A stretch of 64,000 bases of DNA from the NCBI GenBank assembly GCA_035771175.1, contig CM069590.1, positions 53,863,024-53,927,023 on the forward strand. Direction: 5' to 3'. Source of the stretch: Paratinospora sagittata. Lineage: Eukaryota; Streptophyta; Magnoliopsida; Ranunculales; Menispermaceae. Positions 55,697-64,000 of the stretch are shown here, one piece after another. Position numbers and translations under genes: made by a program. The notes under the pieces were generated by a model that saw nothing but the letters and a program-made list of their open reading frames with translations, was not told the origin of the DNA and searched no databases. Numbering within the stretch: the first letter of the stretch is position 1; the number at the start of each line of letters is the position of its first letter.

Positions 55697-56959
55697 TTAG
55701 GATCTTGGATGTGGAAAAAATTGCGTACCGGCCATGAAAGCATTGAGGGGAGGTGGGTATATAGAGGATGGATCTAACAATGAAGCAGCAGCTGCGGTTG
55801 TGGTAGCTACATTAGAAGCGACAGCACCGCTAATGAGATTGCGAGAAATTCCTCCTCCTTCGGTACCAGCGCAACCGGACGAACTTTCACCGCGACCGCC
55901 GCCGTGAGCGTCGAGTCCTTGATCATATAGAATGCCCTTGAAGACGTGACCCCCAATATTTACAGCCGTCTGATACGCGTACTGGTCATCTGCATCATAC
56001 ACGGAACTGACTCGAACGCACCGAAACACCGCAGGCGAATTCAATTCCGAAGGGAAGTTGCTCACTTCTAACCCTAAAAACAAGCTCCAACAACACCACC
56101 ACCACCAAACAAAAAAAAAACAGTTAAAATTTATAATAACCAGCAGATATATACATGAGTAGTTACATACATTCATGGAAAAGTCATGCTCTCTCTCTCT
56201 CTCTCTCTCTCTCAGTACTGAATCATCATAGTTACTAGTTAACAGTTAGAAAAATCAAAATCAAAGTTGGTAAGTGATCAATCAATTAAACTGTAGGTAG
56301 TACTTTTATATATCTTTCTCCATAGATTCATCGAAAATCGTTGTATGAAATGATAATTTCTTCTCTCTGTGTTTTGTAACTGTACCTGACGTGGTGTTTG
56401 GTAAACGAGCGCAGGCAAGGGAAGAAGAAGCTCCGGGATTCTCTCTGTGTCTTTTGGTGTTATCTACGCGCTCCTGTTGCTGCTGCTGAAGAGCAGAAAG
56501 CTGTTGTTGGCGCTCGCGTCTTCTAGATGCAGGGACCCAAGTGCTCTTTACGTGGGTAGGGCAGTGAAAGCCTCGGCTTTTACAGCAAGTTCTACACCTC
56601 ATGTGCACGCAATCCTTTTTGGCTTGATTGCCACAGTCCTGGCAGCTCCTACCACCACCACCACTTCCTTGTGATCTCATCATCATAGTTGCAGCTCTCG
56701 AAGATGATTCATCAGAGATGTCGGTGCTTCTACTACTAGGACCCATTTCCAAGACAGAAGAAGGGTAGATTTCTTGGTTCTGGTGATGGTGTCTTTGTAG
56801 ATGCTGCCATAGCTCGAACCCTTTGTTGCTGCTGCTGTACGCTGCGATCTCTTGACTTCTGTATAATAAAAGGCTTTCTGGGGGTATTTCGTTTGGTGCG
56901 GTTGCTTGATGATGATGGTCTCCACCACCACCACCACCACTTAGAGAGAATCCGGCCAT
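55697..56959 (-). CDS. SRS: SHI RELATED SEQUENCE (SRS) family zinc-finger transcription factor, SHI/STY type
   Basis: Nuclear DNA-binding activator of the plant SRS family; SHI/STY members promote auxin synthesis and gynoecium, leaf and stamen development. Two exons on the minus strand (56959-56386 and 56073-55697), 951 nt, 316 aa. Seen: N-terminal [13 protein letters not shown]; a [10 protein letters not shown] motif (about 46-55) typical of SHI/STY members; the RING-like zinc finger CX2CX7CX4CX2CCX6C at 106-133 followed by the basic [10 protein letters not shown]; Gln-rich stretch; the IGGH domain [20 protein letters not shown]...IGGH (IGGH 231-234); and the family ending [15 protein letters not shown]. 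The frame is open upstream to TTG at 56971 but the first ATG is 56959, matching the family start. The intron carries a (CT)n tract. Confidence 0.96.
56189..56213. repeat. (CT)n microsatellite in SRS intron
   Basis: A pure 25-bp CT run inside the single SRS intron. On the gene's strand it reads as a GA repeat. Likely polymorphic in length. Confidence 0.9.
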
Positions 56960-57539
56960 TGATGACGCCAATTCGCTGAACTAAGCCCTAATTGGCAACC
57001 AAATTCCATAGCAGACGAAGCACCGTAATTTTTATAAAATGAGACTCTATGGGTGTAGAAATTTTTTTCTGAAAGATAGCCAGCGAAGAAGAAGAAGCAG
57101 AAGCAGATGACGATGATCGTACTTCCTTCTTCACTAGCACTGGCACTAGCACTAGCCCTACTACTACTACGTGCGTGCGTGTGTGCCTGTGAGGTTTTGC
57201 GATGTTTTTGTTTTGTTTGTTTGTTCGTTCTTTTGATTTGCAGCTTTTTTCCAAAGACACGTAGGATTTTTTCTAGGGGAAGACGACGATGATGGAAAGA
57301 GATGGGTATGATCAGTTCTTGTTCTTCTTCTTCTTTTTACTTCCTTTTCTGCGTTAGAAGAAGATGCATTAAAAGCTTGGAATTACAGCTCTGCAACGCC
57401 GCCATGGCTAGCAGCCAAAATAATTGAAACAAAAATAAATAATAAAAAATAAAAACCCTTCTGTTGATCTGTTCTGCTTCTGGCTTCTCTGCAACCTCAA
57501 TTTATGACTAACAAATGAACAGAACCCCCACCAAAACCT

Positions 57540-57705
57540 CACGAACAACGAAATAAGCGAAATCCTTTTACTTCTCTTTCTTTCTTATCACTTCATTCTC
57601 TCTTTCTCTCTCTATCGCTATGTTTTCCGATCGATCGATCTTTCTCTCTCTACTACTGTCTCTCTCTACATTCTCTCTCTCTCTTCTTCTTCTGCTGTGT
57701 GGGGC
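57540..57705 (-). promoter_or_regulatory. GA/CT-rich upstream tract of the SRS gene
   Basis: About 165 bp of nearly continuous CT/CTT repeats on the plus strand (GA repeats on the SRS strand), roughly 0.6 kb upstream of its ATG. GA-repeat tracts are known binding sites of plant BASIC PENTACYSTEINE proteins and are common in leaders and promoters of developmental genes. Function here is inferred from position and composition only. Confidence 0.5.
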
Positions 57706-58256
57706 CGAAATCATCGGGATGATCTCTTGTTTCTATCTTATCCTACGGCTCATTCTTTATGCACGTGTCAGAGAGCCAGCTTTTGCTTATTCGTTCTTGC
57801 ACCGAAAATCCGCTACTTTAAAAGTGAGGTGTAGAGTTGGCCTCAGCCTCGGCGAACCGTCGTCCAAGGTTTCAAAACGTACGAACTGAGACCTGTCCAT
57901 TGGTTAGGAGAGTAGGACTGTCATCCAGGGGGAAGGGAGGAGCTAACACTAATTGGGAGAGATCTCTTCTTCTTAACCGTGTAAATTTTCTTTATCAATA
58001 CCCGAACTAGAGTTTGTGAAAACCGCGTACTTCCTGAATACTATATATATCTCTACTCATTCCGAAAAGGTATTCGGTTTCCAACAAATACGTGCGTGCT
58101 TTATGCGTATAGTAAAGCCAACTTACCGGCGTTTTTTCTTTTTCTTTTTTTTTTTTTGTTTTTTTTTTGTAAATGGATGTTATAGTTTAATGTTAATTAT
58201 TTTTCTTTTTGACTGGATTGACCAGCGTTAGCTCATCAAGTTGGGTTTTTTGTTAA

Positions 58257-58456
58257 GGCTTTTTTTGGTTTTCAGTCCGAAAAGTAAAATACTAAGTCAA
58301 AAAATGAAAATTTTAAAAATAATATTTTATTATTTTTTTAAAAATAATTTTTTTTTTTGTAAATTTTGAAAAATTGTTTCAATAAATCAAATTCATTTTT
58401 TGTATTTTTAAAATTCTGGATACAGTTTTATACTTTATCATAAACCAAACGAAGCC
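58257..58456. mobile_element. Tourist-like MITE with TAA target duplication
   Basis: A 200-bp AT-rich unit. The left end GGCTTTTTTTGGTTTT and the inverted right end GGCTTCGTTTGGTTTA form terminal inverted repeats. It is flanked by TAA on both sides (58254-58256 and 58457-58459), the PIF/Harbinger hallmark. Non-coding; about 1.3 kb upstream of the SRS start. Confidence 0.75.
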
Positions 58457-61400
58457 TAAGGGTTTTGAAATTAACTTACATATAACTCTTTTAATTCTCA
58501 TAAAAGAAACAACCTACCTCACTTGTAAGAATTGTGCTTTTAGGTGGTTAAAAGACTTAAATTTAGAAAAATCAAGCATTTAAGAATAATTATTTAATTT
58601 AAGAAAAATCAAGTATTTCTTTTCTTTTTTTTTTGGTTTTCCATGTGATTCCCCATCTTTTTGGGTATAAGATTAATCTTCGAGACGAGAATAAGGATAA
58701 TAGACCTTTTTCAACGAAGACGTCTTTAAGAATCGAACTTTAAAAGTTTTATATGAGAACGACTTTACTGAGCCAACCACTCAATGGTGAAAAATCAAGC
58801 ATTTCTCCAATACTATAATATTGTTGAGTTATATTAACGGTTCAATTTAGAAGAAAAAAAAATGAATGAATAAGAGTCGAATGTCTGGTTTTCTTGATCT
58901 AATAAGTTTAGTCAACATGATCTTTAGGAGTTAATGTTATAATTATAAAGATTATATCTTTAATTTATATCATATTATTAATAGGAACAAGTTGCAAAAA
59001 GTATTCCCCATAAATTTGACTTCCGCCGAATCCAACTCCCGTCACTTGCCACAAAAGATCCAAATATTTTTCAAGCGCGTTATAATTGGCTGTTTTGGAC
59101 AAAAGTGCAGCGTTATATAATATAGTCAAATGCAGTTCCTATTCATTCTAATTAAGTACAATAATTACTAAGCATCAAGTAATAATTTTCAATTTGATGT
59201 TATATGTTAGTACAATCTTAAAATATACAATGAAATGATGCAACAAAAGTAGTGTAATTATAAGTTTAAACTATAGTAATTATAAGATTGATGTAGTTGG
59301 AATAACACTTTTTTTTGTCCATGAATCTTTTTGTGGCTCTAAGAAACCATCGGTTACTGTAAATAATAAATATCTCCATGTGTTTTTAATTAAAGTTGGT
59401 GTATGGATGTAGCTGAAAGCCAAAACAAATAACGTAACTTAGAAGTTCATGCATTTTAATGATTTAATATTATCTTTCTAATCTTTAAATTGTATTACAT
59501 TTTAATATTCAACCCATAAACTAGAGTTATTAAGCATATAATGGTAAAATGTATCCGGGAATTAATATCCAATATATGTTTTGTTTTTTTATTGAAATAA
59601 AATTAAGAGATGACGTGCCGTTAAGTGGGTAAAAAAAGAGCTTCGCCGTATACGGACTTTTATGATGTGTGGAGGAACGTGACTGAAGAGAAATTCAAAA
59701 TACTTAATTATTAAAAAATAATTCGGAGAACCAAAATCCAATAAACTTAATGATTTCGTAAATTATTAGATTAGAAGAGGCAGTAGGAGCAAACAGTGGA
59801 ATGGATGGGGCTGGTATGACCCTAATTAAGGGGTAGGGTTCGGTAATGCTATCGTCACGCCCTTAGAAGAAGAAGAAGGTCCGGCGTTTGGGGACCGTGA
59901 TGGTCGAGCCCGGGAACGAACCCGTCACGCTAGGGGTGCGTCAGGCGCGTGACGCTAGCACTGCTACATTAATATAATACAATACAATCCAAGTCTCGTA
60001 GAAAGAAAGAAGACCCAAGATCGATTATCTTCTCGAATGGTCTAACATGGGTACGTACGTTGTTGTTACGTATTAATTAGTAGTATATTTGTATTTTTAA
60101 TATTAGGGTGGTAAGGAAGAAGGTAAATAATAAAAAAAATAATGTAAGAGAGAGGGGTGCGAGGGGGTGATTTGCTAGGTGAATGATGTGTGTGCGACTC
60201 CCAATAATTGTGTCTGTGTCTGTCAAAATCTCGAGCCCTGTGCTGGGAAGCGGGTAGTTGACTCTCCTTTAGAAATTAGAATTTTCTGAGGAGGAGGGAG
60301 CAATGACTGGAGACAGAAAGAAAAGCAGTGAAAACGCGCTTTCTGCTTCTCTCTACTAAAAAAAAAAAAGGAAAAAAAAATGTAGCTAATAATATGTATG
60401 GTTCATGTGACTAGTCAGTAGTGTTGTTGAGTCCAGTGTCCAGTTGGGATCGAGTGAGATTAGGGTATGAATTGAAGCGCCAAATCCCGATGTTAACTAA
60501 CTTTTTGTTGGGGACTCGGAACAGTAGTCGTATGAGAGTGAGGAAGATCAAGAAGCTAGAGATGATCAGACCTGTGGGTGTGGGTAGGACCTAGCTAATA
60601 TTAGGTGGCGTCGTGTTGTGGTTTGTTTTGTTGTTAAGAAGGAGGTGCACGGGCATTAATTGTTGATGCCAAAGAGATTAGGGGAAAGTTCAGGATCACT
60701 CTTTTTTTCTTTTCTTTTTTTTATCTCTCATTTTAAGTGTGGTTGATGTTAACTGCTGGCTTTATATGATATTTATTTAGTCTATAAGCAACAACTTTAA
60801 TTAGTTTGCTTGAAATGTGACTCCTAATTCAACTGCACTTTCCAAAATAGTCCAAATTGCCAAAGCTATAGCTTCAGTCTTAAGCATCCCTTCATTTTCC
60901 ATATTAACGTCAACGGTTCTCTATAGCTATGCAAACTTTTGAAGTTATGTCTTCTAGTACTTAATTCATATAAAAAGCCAAAGAAAAAACCAACTATTTG
61001 TTTGATTTTTCATTTTGAACCCAACTCACGAAACAAAATTTAGTGTTTCTAGTAAGGACTGAGATAATATTTAATGTGCATGGTACTGATGTATTGCACA
61101 TTGATGTCCTTGATCAGTCGACTCATCAATACATAATCAAGTAGACTATGTGCTAAAAATAAGTGTTGAAATGCTGGATTTCACTAATTATTTTTCCTTT
61201 TATATAATTTAACTCATTAAAAAGTTTTCAATTTCTCAACTTCAAAGTGAATATTATGATTTATTAATTAGTTGTAATCAGTATTAGCCATTCCAAAAAC
61301 ATGCTCATGATCAAATGCGGGTTTCGTCTGGGGCTCAAGAAACCGAGTTGATATATGCATGTGGTGCCTGATAAATAATGGTTTCATCGTAAAGTACTTC

Positions 61401-61771
61401 TCTTTTTGTAATTTAAAAATATATAAATATATAAAGAAAGAAGAAAAGAAAAGGAAAGGAGAAAAATATTTAATTATTAAGTGAGATAATATATATATAT
61501 ATAGGGATAAATGGGAGTGGGAACAACTCCTCAATCCATATTCTCTTGTGTGACAGCTTACATCCTACTGGTCATCTTCATCATATACATAAAAAGTATT
61601 TTTGGCACTATCTCATAATATATAAGAGGTTTTTTTTTTTTTTTTTTTTTTTTACTGAATGCGTAGAAGCTTTTAAGATTTTAAGAAAGGTTTGGAGTGA
61701 ACGATATCATTATTACTATTACGGTTACCTAAGTTTCTGTTACCAATTCAAACGTTGATGCAAAGGTTCGG

Positions 61772-61861
61772 CTATAAATAGGAGTCTCTATGACTCGAGC
61801 CGCTGTACATTTATCTCAATCAATTATAAATGAAGCGTCAACTTCAAAGAGTACGTACTTG

Positions 61862-61897
<36 letters not shown>

Positions 61898-61981
61898 CAA
61901 CTACCTAGAGCGACAATGGACTTTTGGGCTCTTGACGAGACTATGCAATCACTTAGGAGTATCGGAGACCTATCAACATAG
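61772..61981 (+). other. Orphan TATA-like site and short open frame
   Basis: CTATAAATAG (61772-61781) is a near-perfect plant TATA box followed by CT-rich sequence suited to a start site. About 135 bp downstream is a 21-codon ATG frame (61916-61981, MDFWALDETMQSLRSIGDLS...), with a (TA)n tract in between. It may be a relic of an LTR or gene promoter, or a non-coding transcription unit. No homology recognised. Confidence 0.3.
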
Positions 61982-62518
61982 AAACATATCAGTCTAAAAT
62001 CAATTTTCAAGTTGGATTTTAAGTCTCGTATTCATTAAGGTAAAGAGATGTTAGGATTTACAATCTCTAACCCTTTATTACTCTGAAAACCTTGTGTATT
62101 ACTACCTATGATGTAACTTACTCTAACAACTTTACTTTCTAATTTCTTCAATAACCTTCTAATTTCTAATACAAATTAACTTAACTTTCTAATTTAGCAC
62201 ATCTCAAATTTCTAATTAGAAACAAAATATAATTTAAATTATTATCTCCAACAAAAGACATAAGAATTATTTAAGTTGGGTTCATTATAAACAGTTCAAA
62301 TTAGTTAAGGACACCTACAAATTAAGAGGTCCAGTTCATATCACAAACGCGGTATTTGATCTAATGTTTTTTTTGTTCATGATTTTTTTTTATTTTTTTT
62401 ACTTTTTGGGCATATGCATAGGACATTATCGTAATCCATTCAATGAAATTGGTTTTATTTTTTATAGATGTCATATGAATAGATAGAGATCTTGATTTGA
62501 CTAGTTTTATATTGGGAA

Positions 62519-62842
62519 TGTGCATGATTCCCACAATGGTGGGATTTGATTAATAGTTTATATGTATTAATAGAGAGTTTCAGTTGTTCTCAACTGCTTG
62601 CCTTATCCCTTCATAGCAGAATGTATCATTCAAATGCATCTAGCTGTCTTCCATAGATATAGGACTTATCCCTTCATAGCAGAATGTGTTATTCAAATGT
62701 ATCTAGCTGTCTTCCATAGATAAAGGACTCAGTTTGTAACAGCTTCCTACTTTGTAGGATCTTCAACCATTCTTGGTTATTTCCCTGTGTATTTATATGA
62801 CTGATTAGTCAATCATAAATAAGAAGTTCTGTTAATCTCTTT
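62519..62842 (+). mobile_element. Probable 5' LTR of the Ty1/copia element (left boundary uncertain)
   Basis: The right edge is fixed by the primer-binding site that follows. The left edge is a guess at TGTGCATGATTCCC; a start further left, for example TGTTAGG at 62049, is possible. I do not see the expected terminal CA next to the primer site. The segment contains a 63-bp direct repeat (62603-62665 and 62666-62728, four differences) and TATA-like sequences near 62558 and 62792. Terminal boundaries cannot be settled without the 3' LTR, which is outside the window. Confidence 0.5.
62603..62728 (+). repeat. 63-bp direct tandem repeat in the copia LTR region
   Basis: Two adjacent units start TTATCCCTTCATAGCAGAATG and end TTCCATAGATATAGGAC / TTCCATAGATAAAGGAC, with four substitutions and no indel. 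Tandem repeats in the U3 of Tnt1 and Tto1 copia LTRs act as stress-response enhancers. The same role here is only an analogy. Confidence 0.85.
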
Positions 62843-62853
62843 TGGTATCAGAG
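62843..62853 (+). other. Primer-binding site of the copia element
   Basis: TGGTATCAGAG, complementary to the 3' end of plant initiator methionine tRNA, the usual primer of plant Ty1/copia reverse transcription. It lies 75 bp before the gag ATG. Confidence 0.88.
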
Positions 62854-62928
62854 AAAAACCAGAGATAACAAATTCCAATATATATTTTTTTTCTTTCCTT
62901 CCCCTCCTTTCTGTAATATCGAACAGCC

Positions 62929-64000
62929 ATGGCTAACTCTTCACCCTCCATTATCAACACCAATGAATCCCACAACACCCTTATCAGCATAAATGTTGCT
63001 GCCCAAACCCCTCTAAAACTCACTTCCAGCAACTACCTTTCATGGAAACTGCAATTTCACACTCTCTTCATTGGCTATGATCTCTTAGGCTATGTTGATG
63101 GCTCAAAGCCATGTCCCTCAGCCACTTTCACACAAAATGACACAACCAGATCAAACCCTGCTCACATCCTTTGGATCCGACAGGACCAGTTAATCTTGAA
63201 TGCCATCATTGGCTCCATCTCCCCCACTATCATACCATTCATTGCACAAGCCAAGACTGCTCGCGAAGCATGGACTATCTTGGCCAATACCTATGCCACT
63301 CCTTCTCGTGGACGCATCAAACAGGCCAAAAGCCAACTCAAGATGATCACCAAAGGCTCTGAAAGTGTCACATCGTTCCTGCAATCCATAAAGGCCAAAG
63401 CTGATGAGCTTGCCCTTCTTGGAGCACCACTAGATGCAGAAGATCTCACCGACAAGATACTTGATGGACTTGGCGATGAATACAAAGAACTAACACGTGC
63501 TGTCCAAGCCAGAGACACGCCTATAACCTTTGAGGAACTACATGAAAAATTGCTCAATTTTGAAGCTTCGGTGATCACCACAAAACCAGACCCCCTTCAG
63601 TTTCCTGCCACTGCTAATCCCACGAGCAGGAATCCAACAACTTGGCGCTCACCTGCACCTTCAGGCACCAACAATCATTCATGGCGTCCCTCCAACAGCC
63701 ACCGAAACCGGTATCCTACTACACCAAACAGCGGGCCACTCACAACTCAAGGAATTCGCCCAGCTCGGCCATACCAGGGTTATTGCCAAATCTGCAGAAT
63801 ACAAGGTCATACAGCAAAACGATGTCCCTCATTTCAGCTAGTCCCAGTTAACATATCCAACAGTACTTCCCCTGCTTCGAACAATCACTCGGCTACCCCA
63901 TGGCAACCAAGGGCTCATTGTGCTACTAACAATCCCAGTCATACATCTTGGCTCCTGGACAGTGGAGCCTCTCACCATGTTACAGCTGATCTAAACAATC
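62929..64000 (+). CDS. Ty1/copia retrotransposon gag-protease polyprotein, 3'-partial
   Basis: An uninterrupted frame of 357 codons from ATG to the window edge. It holds an N-terminal copia gag region (LTSSNYLSWKLQF near residue 37, the UBN2/Retrotran_gag type). A CCHC zinc knuckle follows, CQICRIQGHTAKRC, with C-X2-C-X4-H-X4-C spacing (near residue 284). The protease begins with the active-site motif WLLDSGASHHVT near residue 344. Integrase and reverse transcriptase would follow outside the window. No stop or frameshift is seen, so the element may be young and possibly autonomous. The ATG follows the primer-binding site at the usual distance. Confidence 0.93.
   Translation, partial: MANSSPSIINTNESHNTLISINVAAQTPLKLTSSNYLSWKLQFHTLFIGYDLLGYVDGSKPCPSATFTQNDTTRSNPAHILWIRQDQLILNAIIGSISPTIIPFIAQAKTAREAWTILANTYATPSRGRIKQAKSQLKMITKGSESVTSFLQSIKAKADELALLGAPLDAEDLTDKILDGLGDEYKELTRAVQARDTPITFEELHEKLLNFEASVITTKPDPLQFPATANPTSRNPTTWRSPAPSGTNNHSWRPSNSHRNRYPTTPNSGPLTTQGIRPARPYQGYCQICRIQGHTAKRCPSFQLVPVNISNSTSPASNNHSATPWQPRAHCATNNPSHTSWLLDSGASHHVTADLNN

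Larger units (their letters stand above)
57706..62040. other. Upstream intergenic region of the SRS gene
   Basis: No protein gene is supported. Contents: a Tourist-like MITE (58257-58456), a GC-rich island with CGTCACGC motifs (59850-59955), a T-run (61630-61653), a TATA-like site followed by a 21-codon frame (61772-61981), and a (TA)n tract (61865-61894). The rest is AT-rich and probably includes long-range SRS regulatory DNA. Confidence 0.55.

Noticed and set aside
56960..56971. An upstream start giving four extra residues for the SRS protein
   Set aside because: The codon at 56971 is TTG, not ATG. The first ATG (56959) gives the family-typical MAGF start.
59881..59955. Possible tRNA on the minus strand (GGGTTCGTTCCCGGG looks like a T arm)
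   Set aside because: The T loop lacks the invariant A and I cannot fold an acceptor stem, D arm or anticodon arm around it.

Overview
This is a plant nuclear DNA window from a dicot with an AT-rich genome, gene-dense but with long, transposon-loaded introns. The evidence is plant-specific genes (an SHI/STY-type SRS transcription factor, an RNA polymerase III catalytic subunit with plant-like sequence), plant L1-type LINEs, hAT and Tourist-like elements, a Ty1/copia element and several Au-type SINE copies. A woody eudicot is my guess; the species cannot be proved from the window.

Layout: (1) 2766-30498, plus strand: the 3' 27 coding exons (851 residues) of the second-largest subunit of RNA polymerase III (NRPC2). 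The N-terminal ~300 residues lie upstream of the window. Its introns carry most of the repeats, including a 9.6-kb intron with a three-level nest: a hAT-like element, a 5'-truncated LINE inside it, and a second hAT-like element inside the LINE. (2) 31763-35960, minus strand: a complete 18-exon MCM4 replicative helicase subunit (840 aa), convergent with NRPC2. Two inverted E2F sites and a telo-box lie just upstream of its ATG. (3) 37360-48073, plus strand: a complete 13-exon FG-GAP membrane protein (692 aa), best matching the NERD1 family (Arabidopsis At3g51050), divergent from MCM4 across 1.4 kb. (4) 48074-55696: AT-rich intergenic DNA without a supportable gene. (5) 55697-56959, minus strand: a two-exon SRS (SHI/STY-type) zinc-finger transcription factor (316 aa). 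(6) 57-62.5 kb: its upstream region with a Tourist-like MITE, a GC-rich island and an orphan TATA-like site. (7) about 62.5-64.0 kb, plus strand: the 5' end of a Ty1/copia retrotransposon with an intact gag-protease reading frame running off the window.

Three of the 56 introns I could place start with GC instead of GT: one in NRPC2 and two in MCM4. I resolved every coding junction by hand; all phases are consistent and total lengths divide by three. The genes share no pathway. NRPC2 (tRNA/5S transcription) and MCM4 (S-phase licensing) are housekeeping or proliferation genes, NERD1 acts in secretion and cell expansion, and the SRS factor in auxin-linked organ development. I saw no CRISPR array, rRNA gene, intact tRNA gene or recognisable known microRNA.
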